DNA from: Alphaproteobacteria bacterium
Lineage (GTDB): Bacteria > Pseudomonadota > Alphaproteobacteria > Rhizobiales > JAJFHC01
Assembly: GCA_021775805.1 (NCBI GenBank)
Contig: JAJFHD010000016.1
Location: 1 to 64,000, forward strand
DNA length: 64,000 bases
Direction: 5' to 3'
Shown here: one piece after another, positions 1-8,489 of the stretch
Layout of the letters: the number at the start of each line of letters is the position of its first letter
Numbering within the stretch: position 1 is the stretch's first letter
Position numbers and translations under genes: made by a program
The notes under the pieces: generated by a model
What the model was told of the DNA's origin: nothing
The model's database searches: none
Seen by the model: only the letters and a program-made list of their open reading frames with translations

Positions 1-1
1 T

Positions 2-214
2 CTCGTCACCGCATGCGGGCGCATCTGCATGCATCGCAAGAAAATCAACATATCAACCGTCATGGCCGGTCAAAGATTGGGAATAAAGGAGGTGGAGGAC
101 GGAATATGGCTCGTATCGTTCATGAGCCACGATCTGGGATATATCGACCTGGAACAGAAAACATTGCAAACTATCGACAACCCATTCGGCACGAGGTTGT
201 CACCCATGTCTTAG
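2..214 (+). pseudogene. IS481-type transposase, C-terminal fragment
   Basis: An open frame enters from the window edge and ends at a TAG at about 212-214. Its residues (CGRIC, KKINIS, GIKEVEDGIWLVSFM, DLGYIDLE, NPFGTRLSPMS) match the C-terminal tail shared by IS481-family DDE transposases of alphaproteobacteria. The N-terminal and catalytic parts lie outside the window, so I cannot tell whether the full gene is intact. It stops 45 bases before the island's left attachment repeat, so it lies outside the island in the flanking DNA. Family assignment is from memory of the tail motif. Confidence 0.6.
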
Positions 215-258
215 GAACAATCTGTTACCTATGTCTCCGGGTTGGACCAAGTGTGAAA

Positions 259-304
259 TGGCGCGCCGGGGAGGATTCGAACCCCCGACCCCCAGATTCG
301 TAGT
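259..304. repeat. attL: left attachment repeat (3' part of tRNA-Arg)
   Basis: These 46 bases are identical to 30030-30075, which lie inside the intact tRNA-Arg gene. On the minus strand the left copy holds the anticodon-loop side, variable loop, T arm, acceptor 3' strand and CCA, but lacks the 5' half, and it diverges immediately after position 304. This is the classic footprint of integration into the 3' end of a tRNA gene. The integrase gene starts 169 bases further in. Confidence 0.93.
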
Positions 305-423
305 AAGGTGGTTTATGGTTGCCATAGGTTGACATATAGTGTCAGAGGTCACATGATTCCTTTGTTTTCTCCCATTAGATAGTGACATAGCTTGCCATAC
401 CGCGTCATGTATTGACGAAAATC

Positions 424-442
424 TGTGACTTATGTGTGACTT
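424..442. promoter_or_regulatory. candidate integrase arm-type site, left
   Basis: TGTGACTTATGTGTGACTT is a tandem pair of TGTGACTT motifs, 30 bases upstream of the integrase start. The same 19-mer with one substitution occurs at 29948-29966 near the other end of the island. Paired short repeats near both att cores are what arm-type integrase or excisionase sites look like. The functional assignment is inference. Confidence 0.5.
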
Positions 443-472
443 TTTTTCTAACTTATTGTTTGGAGCGCTATC

Positions 473-1786
473 GTGTCACCGTCCGTTGAAATGAGAGACG
501 CCACTGTACGGGCCATAAAGCCAGATCCGAACAAGCAGGTTGAATACCTCGACACGAAAGAGGCAGGACTCGCTTTGTTCGTCTCACCAAAGGGAACGAA
601 GGCCTGGACGATGCGCTATCGCAATACTTCGGGCAAGCAGCGTCGGATAAGTTTGGGGAGGTACCCTACTATTGGTGTAGCTGCCGCTCGCAAGCGCGCA
701 AAAGAGATTGCCGTCGATGTTGCGAACGGCAATGACCCGGCTCTTGAAAAGCGAAAAGCTAAGGCGGAAAGCAAAGCTGAGAAAGTAAGTACTGTGGGGG
801 ATTTGATTGACTCTTATTTTGACGCCGCGTCCAAGGGGCGACAAAGGCCTGGCGACAAGGTGCAGCCCAAACGCGCTAGCACCATGAAAAACGAGAGAGA
901 GTATTTCGAACGATTGATACGGCCCAAATTCGGCAAACTTCCCATCTCGGAGTTAGATAGACCGACGCTACAAAAGTTCCTGAATCTTGTCGGTGACAAC
1001 TCCCCGTCTGCCGCACGCCAATGCCGCAACGTTGTCAGGCAGGCTTACAACTTTGCTATCTGGCAGGAGTACACTATCAAGGCCAACCCGGCAGTGCTCG
1101 TATCTGTCACGTCGCCTGAACCGCGCAAACGTGTCCTGAAGGACTTCGAACTCGCAGCCATATGGAACGCCTGCAAGACACCGCACAATGTTGAGGGGTT
1201 ATCCATGTCCCCGACAATGGGTTTGTCCTTAATGTTTGCAATCGTGACGCTTCAACGCGGTGGCGAAGTAATAAGTCTTCATACAGACGAATTGATTATC
1301 TCGGAACGGTCCTGGCTTTTACCAAGCATGCGATCCAAGAACCATCGCGAGCACTTGATACCGTTGTCGGACCTTGCACTATCGCTCATAGACAAATCGT
1401 TGGCCCACAATAATGTGGTGCAGGGTTTTGTGTTTCCCTCCCCGCGCGGCGATGGCCCGATAACGCGCCATGCCTTCACGCGTGCCTGCAAACGACTTAC
1501 GTCAGCTCTAGGTATCGACAATGCTACGCCGCATGACTTCCGCCGTACGGGAGCGACTAACCTCACAAGTGAAAGGATTGGCATTCGACGCTTTCACGTC
1601 TCTCAAGTTCTCAATCATTCGAGCGAACGTGATGGTGCTGCTGTCACAGGAGATGTTTACGACCAGAATGAGTACGTCAAAGAGAAGCGCGATGCTCTTG
1701 ACGCATGGTCGGTGCTTTTACAGGAGATTGTCTCAGGCAATAAACGCGCCGGGAATGTTGTTGGGATCAATCTGGTAAGAAAATGA
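473..1786 (+). CDS. int: tyrosine integrase, P4-type island integrase
   Basis: 437 residues, a normal length for P4-type integrases. The N-terminal DUF4102-like arm-binding domain (about 1-100) contains the family pattern GTKAWTMRYR then ISLGRYPTIGVAAARKRA. A core-binding SAM-like domain follows (about 105-215), then the catalytic domain with Arg262 (LQRGGE), His354-x-x-Arg357 (HDFRRTGATNL) and the nucleophile Tyr396 (TGDVYD). It should catalyse site-specific integration and excision at the tRNA-Arg repeats flanking this island. The GTG start at 473 is chosen because TGGAG lies seven bases upstream; an internal ATG at 491 is a weaker alternative. No frameshift is seen, so the enzyme is probably functional. 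Confidence 0.95.
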   Translation: MSPSVEMRDATVRAIKPDPNKQVEYLDTKEAGLALFVSPKGTKAWTMRYRNTSGKQRRISLGRYPTIGVAAARKRAKEIAVDVANGNDPALEKRKAKAESKAEKVSTVGDLIDSYFDAASKGRQRPGDKVQPKRASTMKNEREYFERLIRPKFGKLPISELDRPTLQKFLNLVGDNSPSAARQCRNVVRQAYNFAIWQEYTIKANPAVLVSVTSPEPRKRVLKDFELAAIWNACKTPHNVEGLSMSPTMGLSLMFAIVTLQRGGEVISLHTDELIISERSWLLPSMRSKNHREHLIPLSDLALSLIDKSLAHNNVVQGFVFPSPRGDGPITRHAFTRACKRLTSALGIDNATPHDFRRTGATNLTSERIGIRRFHVSQVLNHSSERDGAAVTGDVYDQNEYVKEKRDALDAWSVLLQEIVSGNKRAGNVVGINLVRK

Positions 1787-2090
1787 CAGTGTCCCTCAGC
1801 TTTGCGCCATGGAACTGAAGCTTCAAACGCCGATCAAATCTGACCTGCAAGGGTGCGGAAATCGATTCACCCGTAACAACACCCTGAAGTCCAGACATAA
1901 AATCCGCCTAATGAATTGATTTGCTTAAACAAACCAGAATCCATCAGGCCAGTCCTGTCAACCCATCTGGAGGATAGGGGTCAAGAGTGGGAGCCTCCGG
2001 CAATCCCGTGGCGACTCAAACGAAGCAATCGCTGCGTCAAACTGAGGCTGCATATTATGGAACACAATCATTTAGGTTAAAAAGATCTCC
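1787..2090. other. gene-free stretch after the integrase
   Basis: About 300 bases between the convergent integrase and methyltransferase genes. I see no open frame with family resemblance, no clear RNA gene and no strong hairpin followed by a T run. Confidence 0.5.
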
Positions 2091-2741
2091 CTAGCATTCA
2101 GTTTTGTTAAGGCGAGGAAGCGATGCTTCATAATCATTCACACGCTCTAACGCCTTTCGGCAGGGCGGTATCCAAGCCAGTTCTGTTGACGACACATCAG
2201 AGTTCAGCCAAACAATCCACGCATACGCAGTAGCAGTCGAAGCTCTCTTATCCAATCTGCCCTTGATCATTGGTACTCTTTCAACGAACTGTGCAACCAC
2301 AGCGGGGCGGTGAGGTAAAAATAAGCGCTCATATCGTCCCTGGGTCTCTAGAAAACCCGTCCGCGCCAATATCGCCACGCCACGCCTTGCAACCGTCCGG
2401 GCCTTTGTAACGAACTTCTCTGCGCAATTGAACGGTGGATTTGTGATAACCCAATCAACTGAACCGGCTTCGTGAGATGTCGTGAGAAAGTTCGCAACCT
2501 CCCCGTATCCGTAGGGATGGATGTCTGATGCCGACGAAGTTTCAAAATACTCCAGCAAGACTTTGTTCATATGCCCCACCCCGCAAGCAGGTTCGAGGCA
2601 AGTTTGATTTTCGACAGCACCAAATTTTGTTACAATGTGTTCGATCAACGCACGGGTGGCCCACGGTGGCGTCGGAAAATCATCTCGACTTTCTTTATCC
2701 TCAACACGTTGAGACATGACAGCATGAGAAGTATTTTGCAT
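2091..2741 (-). CDS. class I SAM-dependent methyltransferase, probable DNA adenine type
   Basis: 216 residues. Near the N-terminus it has DDFPTPPWATRALIEH, a pattern common in phage and plasmid DNA methyltransferase-like proteins. It is followed by the AdoMet-binding motif I region CLEPACGVGHMNKVLLEYF and the catalytic-type motif IV NPPF (WVITNPPFNCAEKF), typical of amino-N6-adenine or cytosine-N4 methyltransferases. There is no specificity domain and no adjacent restriction enzyme, so it is probably a solitary modification or anti-restriction enzyme of the island. It stands alone on the minus strand, convergent with the integrase. Substrate and sequence specificity cannot be read. Confidence 0.75.
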   Translation of the reverse strand: MQNTSHAVMSQRVEDKESRDDFPTPPWATRALIEHIVTKFGAVENQTCLEPACGVGHMNKVLLEYFETSSASDIHPYGYGEVANFLTTSHEAGSVDWVITNPPFNCAEKFVTKARTVARRGVAILARTGFLETQGRYERLFLPHRPAVVAQFVERVPMIKGRLDKRASTATAYAWIVWLNSDVSSTELAWIPPCRKALERVNDYEASLPRLNKTEC

Positions 2742-2956
2742 TTATTTGACCTTTCGATTTTGGGGGCCATTCAACTTGAAATATCGCATAGGTCAGGAGC
2801 GAGAACAAAATGTGAACATCGTTTTATCCACAGAAGATCTCGCATTGTTGTGCTCCAGTGTTTGAGGATGGCGATGTGTCGCGAGCGTCGCGGTCGATGC
2901 GGCAATCTCCGAACCTTCCTTGATGGACGGTCTGTCAAGCTCTCAGTTCAATAGTT

Positions 2957-3208
2957 AGATATGTACCCCTGTCGCTAACCGGCGCCGAGTTGCTCTTCGA
3001 GATCTTCTCCAAGCGCAATGAACGCGGTTCGATCATCGTCGTATCAAACCTGCCGTTCGATGAATGGACCGTTATCTTCGGTTCCCATCTCCTATCCGGC
3101 GCAAAGTGCAACCGACTCACCCATCATGTCCAATTCATGGAGATGAAAGGCATGGAGATGATTGGAGAGAGCTTCCGGCTCAAACACAGTCGTGAGCGCA
3201 CGACGTAA
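2957..3208 (+). pseudogene. IS21-family IstB ATPase, C-terminal remnant
   Basis: The translated frame gives YVPLSLTGAELLFEIFS, RNERGSIIVVSNLPFDEWT, NRLTHH and GESFRLKHSRE, which is the conserved C-terminal third of the IS21 helper protein IstB. The Walker A and B portions are missing upstream, and no istA lies beside it. A different short IS21 piece (istA start) is at 22182. It is a decayed insertion sequence and not expected to be functional. Confidence 0.8.
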
Positions 3209-3294
3209 CAATCCCAAACCGTTGAACACCCCATTTTGCGTCCATCCCCGTCGAAGAGTAACCCTGGGGAGGGCCGAAGTCCTCCCCAACGCTG

Positions 3295-3714
3295 TTATGC
3301 CACCATCGGAAGCGACAGGTCTGCCATGCAGAGGTCAATGGCCGTATCGAGAACCGCCATCACATCGTCATGCGTTCGTTCGGGGGCGTCGTTCCACTCC
3401 CAGACGGTGGCGTAGCTGGGATCGTGTGCTCGTACGGCTTCCCTCACAAACCAACACGTCTCCGGCAGGTAACTTCTATCTGTGTCGGGGCTGATGTTGC
3501 CGTTATCATCGAGAGTCTCGTAACCGGACATTTTGACGCCAACTTCCCATGTGGCTCCAGCAACACAGAAGGCATCGCCAGATCTTGTTGTGCCTTGTGT
3601 CCACCGGTCGGGATAGCTCAACAGTTCTTTCATGGCGATAAGGAAAATTACGGGTTGCGGATCGGCCTCGGTGTAAATGGCACCGGGACCAAACGACGAA
3701 TCTCTATGCATCAA
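3295..3714 (-). CDS. DUF6197-like hypothetical protein
   Basis: 139 residues. The C-terminal half carries VWEWNDAPERTHDDVMAVLDTAI, which resembles the WNDAPxRT...VLxxLxxA ending of DUF6197 proteins found in phages and mobile elements, and the middle has the SYPDRWTQG...CVAGA pattern of the same family. Function is unknown. The start is uncertain: ATG at 3714 or 3711 gives the full form, and an internal ATG at 3633 would give a shorter protein beginning at the family-like core. It stands alone between IS21 debris and the VIT/VWA gene. Confidence 0.6.
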   Translation of the reverse strand: MMHRDSSFGPGAIYTEADPQPVIFLIAMKELLSYPDRWTQGTTRSGDAFCVAGATWEVGVKMSGYETLDDNGNISPDTDRSYLPETCWFVREAVRAHDPSYATVWEWNDAPERTHDDVMAVLDTAIDLCMADLSLPMVA

Positions 3715-4011
3715 CTATCTCCTTCTGATTTATCCTTCACAATGCGGACGCATTTCAGCCGTTGGCTGAATCACATCGCACAAGATTTCTTGATCAATCA
3801 GTCGAAGACAATTGCTGCATTCACAATGTAACGCCTCTGTATTTGAGGATGACTCACGGTTGACGAACCCTTTGGTTGCCGTCAGGCCACATGCCACTTA
3901 TCTGCGGATACCACCTTGTCAGGGAAGACAGGTTGGCGGGGCGCTAGCCCTCTCTTTATGCCGTCGATCAATGTACCAAACATACACTCAAATATTGGCA
4001 TTTGTATGACC

Positions 4012-6102
4012 TCACGTCCTTCCATCAAGCTTCATGAGTGACGTCATGTAACTGACGTCTAACTCGGACAGCGCAAGAAGAATGAACTTTGCGATCCGGG
4101 CAGCCGACCGGTTCTTGGACGCCTCTGCGATGGCCATGAGGGCCACGACCAAGGCAATCGGATCGAGATCAAAGTTTTCGGCGAGGGTCTTGATCCTACC
4201 GTGCATCGCAATTTTGCGGATGGCATTGGCCGTGTCTTGGTCAAGGGAAGACAGATTGCCGGATTGAAGTTCCTGTGGAGCCAGATCCCAATCAATCTGG
4301 GCACCGAAGCTCGAGAAAACCGGCCAATTCGGATCCTGCGAAGTTGGTTGCGACAGGTCTTGGGTCCACTCTAGGTTTTGCGCGTACCTCGATTCACTCC
4401 TGTCCGCCCTATCGGGCATACTACAACCATTCATCAATGGCATGGACACGCGTGCAGACGCCATATCTATATCTGCGAATGCAGCCATCCCGGCGCGAGG
4501 CGAGGGCAACGACACTTTTCGGGTTCCAGGAATACCTTCCTGAAGGGCGCGGGCTTCATCGACAAGGACGAGGCTTGTAAGGTGTGTGACCAGACCTTCC
4601 GCCTCGGCAAGGATTGTTGCTGCCCCTTTGTCCAGCAATGGCATCGCCAGGCTCGCCGCCAACGCTGCAACGCTTCGTGCTTCAGTCGTCTCGGTAGATG
4701 CCTTGTCTGCCTCTTTCCAGGAGGCGGCAAGATTCATCCCGGCTCGACGAACATCCAGACTCTCAATCTTGTCAGTCGTCTTGTTTTTTCGGGTGCGAAG
4801 TTCGGAATTCTCACGAAACGCCATCAGAGCGCTATCGAGGAACTTTGCGACGTCGGCTCCTGCTGCAACGAAGAGGTCACCACCGGTCAGTGCCGCAAGA
4901 TGACCGACATTGGCTTCAAGACTGTCTTCACCAATGAGGACTACAGAAAATCGCTTGCCTGTCTGTGCCAACGCCTGCACATCCAGCGCATAGCTCTTTC
5001 CATCCGTGACGAGAAGCACGTCCTTAGCCGAAGACCCGGTGGTGACACCCTTAAGGGCGCAGCCAATGTTGGTTCCGCCGGCAGGCCCGCTGAGTTGGCG
5101 GACAATTTTGAGGAACCGCTTCTCTGGGTTATTCAGGATTCCTGTCAGCCCCTCACTCGATGTCGAACCAATTTCCCTGAGGTCATTATCGAATTCCCAG
5201 AGGCGGATGATATCGGACTTCCTGAGTTTCCCCGCGATTTTCTGAAAACCCTCAATGATGGCCTGGTGTTTGGTCAGGTCTTTTCGTTCAAAAGAGCAGA
5301 TCTCTGCCATCGAGCCAGAGTGGTCTATGACGAGATCAGCAAATATCGGGTCGTCTCCCCCGGACGCCGGTTCGATGCGCAGACTTACGTCACGGCCGTC
5401 CGCCATTCGACCGGACAGGTCGCGAGGCGTCCAGCCTTCTACTTTCAGATCAATGGGTGCATCGAGAGGGACCTTAGCCCGGCCCTCATTGATGTTGCCT
5501 CCGAGCAGGGTAACAGAACCTTCGGAGCATTCGACAGTCAACTCAGCCATCTGGTTAGGACCGCCATGGATCATCTCATCTGAATCCTGCAGACCGGAGC
5601 GCCCATAAATGTCGCCAACGGTGAGTGGAATACGCAGATGCCCGGTCCCATCCACATTGGTCAGTGTCATCGCAAATGTCGCTGCTACTTCCAGTTCCTC
5701 GCCCGCGGGGATGTGACCAACCGACAGCATGTGGACGCCGCGCAAGACCTCTTCATGAAGAACTGCGGTTTTCCCGGTTTCGACTGCGTCCTCATATGTC
5801 GTGCGAGCGTCGTTCCTGCCCTGAGCCTGCGCCTTGAGAACACGATCCCCGATCCGGGCTTCGAGATCAAACAGAACGCCGTGGACCGGCACCGGGAAAG
5901 TGATCGTTGCCTCTATGCTTTCTTCTTCTTCATTGCGGAAAGTGCGCTGCATCGAGACGGTCGCCAGGCCGGCGTCAATGCGCACATCAAAACTTGTCGC
6001 AACGAGCGGAATTGGTCTCGGTGTGCCGGTCGCCGTTGCGCCAGCCATGAATGCGGCAAGAGGATCAAGGCTCGTGTGTGGATACGGTGCAGTTCTTGTC
6101 AT
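4012..6102 (-). CDS. VIT and von Willebrand factor A domain protein
   Basis: 696 residues. A VIT (vault/inter-alpha-trypsin) domain occupies about residues 35-165 (TVSMQRTFRNEEEESIEATITFPV, AQGRNDARTTYEDAVE, GEELEVAATFAM). A VWA domain begins near 252 with an intact MIDAS motif D260-x-S262-x-S264 (DHSGSM), then GGTNIG and LLVTDG, ending about 420. The rest is helical with no recognised domain. No signal peptide or transmembrane segment is visible, so it should be cytoplasmic and may act as a metal-dependent protein-binding scaffold. It overlaps the upstream MerR-like gene by 38 bases, so the two are co-transcribed. Biological role is unknown. Confidence 0.85.
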   Translation of the reverse strand: MTRTAPYPHTSLDPLAAFMAGATATGTPRPIPLVATSFDVRIDAGLATVSMQRTFRNEEEESIEATITFPVPVHGVLFDLEARIGDRVLKAQAQGRNDARTTYEDAVETGKTAVLHEEVLRGVHMLSVGHIPAGEELEVAATFAMTLTNVDGTGHLRIPLTVGDIYGRSGLQDSDEMIHGGPNQMAELTVECSEGSVTLLGGNINEGRAKVPLDAPIDLKVEGWTPRDLSGRMADGRDVSLRIEPASGGDDPIFADLVIDHSGSMAEICSFERKDLTKHQAIIEGFQKIAGKLRKSDIIRLWEFDNDLREIGSTSSEGLTGILNNPEKRFLKIVRQLSGPAGGTNIGCALKGVTTGSSAKDVLLVTDGKSYALDVQALAQTGKRFSVVLIGEDSLEANVGHLAALTGGDLFVAAGADVAKFLDSALMAFRENSELRTRKNKTTDKIESLDVRRAGMNLAASWKEADKASTETTEARSVAALAASLAMPLLDKGAATILAEAEGLVTHLTSLVLVDEARALQEGIPGTRKVSLPSPRAGMAAFADIDMASARVSMPLMNGCSMPDRADRSESRYAQNLEWTQDLSQPTSQDPNWPVFSSFGAQIDWDLAPQELQSGNLSSLDQDTANAIRKIAMHGRIKTLAENFDLDPIALVVALMAIAEASKNRSAARIAKFILLALSELDVSYMTSLMKLDGRT

Positions 6103-6445
6103 GTGCTGTTTCCTCTTTGAGTTCGGTGAGCAGCGACCTTAACTGCGCGATAAGCGGATCTAGGTCGGTTGCCCCACCCAGTAGATCGGGGGCGATAACG
6201 AGAGTGATGCCGGGGGCCACCGGAAACGGTACACCCGGGCCACCCTCCAGAAGCAGTTTGATGGCTGCCGGTGGAAAACCGAGGTTGCGAAGCTGCATAT
6301 AACGACGGATAGCGCTTGCGTGATCGTCACCATAATCAGCGTTGGCCCGGCCACCGCGTGGTGCGGGGACAAAGCCTTCGGCGATCAGAAATCGGATCTG
6401 GCGTTCAGCAACATCTGTAAGTGCGGCAAGTTCGCGGATATTCAT
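6065..6445 (-). CDS. MerR-family transcriptional regulator
   Basis: About 126 residues from ATG at 6445, chosen because AAAGGACGAG sits just upstream. A longer start exists at 6487 but would place the start inside the inverted repeat. The N-terminus is a MerR winged helix: MNIRELAALTDVAERQIRFLIAEGF, then DDHASAIRRYMQLRNLGFPPAAIKLLLEGG. The C-terminal 50 residues differ from metal sensors and show no Cys ligand cluster, apart from one Cys near the end. It overlaps and precedes the VIT/VWA gene, so it probably regulates that gene and itself through the inverted repeat at 6455-6518. Confidence 0.82.
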   Translation of the reverse strand: MNIRELAALTDVAERQIRFLIAEGFVPAPRGGRANADYGDDHASAIRRYMQLRNLGFPPAAIKLLLEGGPGVPFPVAPGITLVIAPDLLGGATDLDPLIAQLRSLLTELKEETAHDKNCTVSTHEP

Positions 6446-6454
6446 AACTCGTCC

Positions 6455-6518
6455 TTTCGACACGATATATGTCAAAAGAAATGACAATTCAATCCTTTTG
6501 ACATATTATTTGTCGAAA
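6455..6518. promoter_or_regulatory. large inverted repeat upstream of the MerR gene, candidate operator
   Basis: Arms at 6455-6478 and 6495-6518 are inverted copies. The inner 12 bases match perfectly (ATATGTCAAAAG / CTTTTGACATAT) and the outer 8 match perfectly (TTTCGACA / TGTCGAAA), separated by a 4-base mismatched step. This gives four TGTC(A/G)AAA-type half-sites. It lies directly before the MerR start codon. MerR proteins bind dyads between -35 and -10, and TTGACA occurs on both strands within the inner arms. The operator role is inference. Confidence 0.65.
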
Positions 6519-6873
6519 TATCAAATAGACGTTGTAGATCAACCGAAAGCCTGCCCGTTCTGGCAAGCCCTGATAGCAGTCATTTTTTTGCCGGCCTCCA
6601 GGTTTTTCCGTGAGGTCAGACCCGAGGAAGGGTTCAGTCCACAACGCGGTAGTAAGGCAGACCCCAAGATACGTCAGGGTTGTCATCATCAGGTCGACAA
6701 AGAGCGGGACCAGGAATGCCAGGATACGAGCACCAACACGAACTTGCTCACGGTTCACAGAACTGTTCCATGTTGCGCCTCCATGGACCAAATTGGTTTC
6801 ACAGGACGTAGAGCCTGTCGAACAGCACAATCAGCATGGCATTGCATGCCGGCAACACGCCAACTCTTGAATT
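6519..6873. other. gene-free stretch, probably degraded DNA
   Basis: About 355 bases between the inverted repeat and the Sel1 remnant. Several short open frames exist on both strands, but none shows a recognisable family or a convincing start. Confidence 0.4.
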
Positions 6874-7221
6874 GCTGTTCCCCGTCAGCGCCTATGGAAC
6901 AAATATCGAGAGGCCGCTGAGCAGAGGGTTGCTTCCGCACAGCACAACCTCGGTGTCATGTACGGCAACGGAGAAGGCGTGACGCAGGATTACATTCAGG
7001 CCCATACGTGGTGGAATATATCTGCGTCTCAAGGCAATGCAGGCGCTGCCAAGAACCTGGACAAAGTCGCTAGATACATGACGCCAGTACAGATTGCCGA
7101 AGCCCAGAAACTTGCGCTGGCGAGCGGCAAAGTCATGGTAATGAATGCAAATAATGTCCGAAGCTTCGCAACTGGCGGCTCCCTTATACTGTCTCTTGTT
7201 CAAGAAGGCCTAATCACTTAG
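6874..7221 (+). pseudogene. Sel1-repeat protein, C-terminal remnant
   Basis: From just after an in-frame stop near 6870 the frame reads ...KYREAAEQRVASAQHNLGVMYGNGEGVTQDYIQAHTWW..., then NAGAAKNLDKVARYMTPVQIAEAQKLA. This is the last one to two Sel1-like (TPR-like) repeats and tail of a SEL1-repeat protein. There is no plausible start codon with an N-terminus; the first ATG (6958) falls inside a repeat. It is probably a broken gene left upstream of the BREX operon. SEL1 proteins are protein-interaction scaffolds; no function is expected here. Confidence 0.65.
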
Positions 7222-7264
7222 CCTCTGCAATGCGACAAGCAACTGTGCGGTTCCAATAAACCAA

Positions 7265-8017
7265 ATGCTTGGCCGCGAGGAGAAACGGGTCAGCGAAAAA
7301 CCTGACCAGCGATGGTATGCTGAGCGTCGGCTCGATTTATTGAATGCAGGTTGTTTTTGGGAGGAGCATGTTAATGGTGGCGCCCTGGTTGAAGCGTTCG
7401 GAATATTGATGAACCAGGCGTCAACAGACTTGAACCGATACATTACGCTCACTCCGGCGAACATGTCCTATGACAAGAGTGGTCGCCGCTACGCTCGAAC
7501 CAGGGAATTTGAATCTCATTTCCTGAAATCTGACGCTAGCCGTTACCTTTCGCAACTGCGCTCTACAGTTGCGGCAATCCGGCGGTCCGAGGCGATCGAT
7601 GTCAAATACCAATCATTCCCCCGGCCAGAACCTGGCTGGCGCTGGATTGCCCCACATGCCTTCGGGTTTGATGGATTTCGCTGGCACACCCGAGCTTTCT
7701 GCCTCATCGACCATGGCATTCAGGGCTTTCTGCTCTTCCGGATCATCAAGACCCGTGGCACCCAACAAAGTGAGGTCGATCCAGAGACCGACGCCAACTG
7801 GCGCGAGCGTGTAACTCTGGAAATCGACCCACACCCAAACCTGTCAGATACAAAGGAGAAGGTTATCGCGCTTTACTACGCGCTCAAGCGGCTGGGGCTG
7901 GACACGGATCCCGTAGCGCGGCGCCCCAGGGTCGGCAAATCGTGCTGCTCAACGGTGCCGAACTCGGCACCAAGACGCTGGTTCAGTCCTCCGTGTCCCG
8001 GATGGAGGGCTGAATGA
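7265..8017 (+). CDS. brxR: BrxR-like WYL-domain regulator of BREX, apparent C-terminal frameshift
   Basis: An N-terminal winged helix (about 15-85: RRLDLLNAGCFWEEHVN, ASTDLNRYITLTPANMSYD) is followed by a WYL-type domain (about 120-195) with WRWIAPHAFGFDGFRWHTRAFC. This is the wHTH-WYL layout of BrxR transcription factors encoded in front of BREX operons. In the native frame the last 30 residues are non-family-like (Cys/Pro/Arg-rich) and the stop at 8015-8017 overlaps brxF. Adding one C to the C run at 7924-7927 gives RQIVLLNGAELGTKTLVQ and a stop at 8011-8013, directly abutting brxF. So the gene is either frameshifted or carries a sequencing error. Confidence 0.8.
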   Translation: MLGREEKRVSEKPDQRWYAERRLDLLNAGCFWEEHVNGGALVEAFGILMNQASTDLNRYITLTPANMSYDKSGRRYARTREFESHFLKSDASRYLSQLRSTVAAIRRSEAIDVKYQSFPRPEPGWRWIAPHAFGFDGFRWHTRAFCLIDHGIQGFLLFRIIKTRGTQQSEVDPETDANWRERVTLEIDPHPNLSDTKEKVIALYYALKRLGLDTDPVARRPRVGKSCCSTVPNSAPRRWFSPPCPGWRAE

Positions 8018-8475
8018 TGATCGAGAAATTGCATGTCCTCGTCGAGGACATCTCGGGCCTTAACAGCAAGTTGGTTCTTCTGATTGGTCCGCCCCGGTCT
8101 GGGAAAAGCAATCTACTCGGGCAGCTAGCCGCGCGCAGGCAGGTGCGTGTGCTGCGCCTCGGCGCGACACTCGGTCGTGAATTGCTGACTGTGCCGAGCA
8201 CGCGAAGACCATTGCAAGCGGCCGACCTGTTGAAGCACCTCGCGGACGACTTTGCCAGCCATGGGCTATTGCTGGTGGACAACATCGAGCTTTTGTTCGA
8301 CCGAACGCTGCAGCTCAGCCCGCTCGACTTGCTGAAGCGACATGCTCATGCGCGTCGCGTCGTTGCGGTGTGGCCGGGAGACCTTCGGGAAGACCGGCTT
8401 TCCTACGCTACGACAGGACATCCAGAACATCAGGACTACGGCATCGACGGCCTCGTCCCGTTTGAAATTCATTGA
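8014..8475 (+). CDS. brxF: BREX type 3 P-loop protein BrxF
   Basis: 153 residues, the usual size of BrxF. Walker A is at residues 25-32 (GPPRSGKS) and a Walker B-like segment is LLLVDNIELLFD at about 88-99. BrxF is the small ATPase-like protein that opens type 3 BREX operons, and here it is followed by the expected brxC. ATGATG at 8014 directly follows the corrected brxR stop (TGA at 8011-8013). The stop at 8473-8475 precedes a GGGGGAAGG Shine-Dalgarno for brxC. The exact biochemical role within the defence complex is not established. Confidence 0.9.
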   Translation: MMIEKLHVLVEDISGLNSKLVLLIGPPRSGKSNLLGQLAARRQVRVLRLGATLGRELLTVPSTRRPLQAADLLKHLADDFASHGLLLVDNIELLFDRTLQLSPLDLLKRHAHARRVVAVWPGDLREDRLSYATTGHPEHQDYGIDGLVPFEIH

Positions 8476-8489
8476 AGGGGGAAGGCGCG

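Noticed and set aside
13..303. 96-codon frame overlapping the left tRNA fragment
   Set aside because: Another frame of the IS481 tail plus tRNA sequence; the pattern matches lie in the other frame.
4378..5583. 401-codon plus-strand open frame across the VIT/VWA gene
   Set aside because: Cys/Arg-rich composition with no domain; the opposite frame encodes the VIT and VWA motifs.
6489..6830. 113-codon minus-strand frame with a hydrophobic segment
   Set aside because: No ribosome-binding site or recognised family; lies in apparently decayed DNA.
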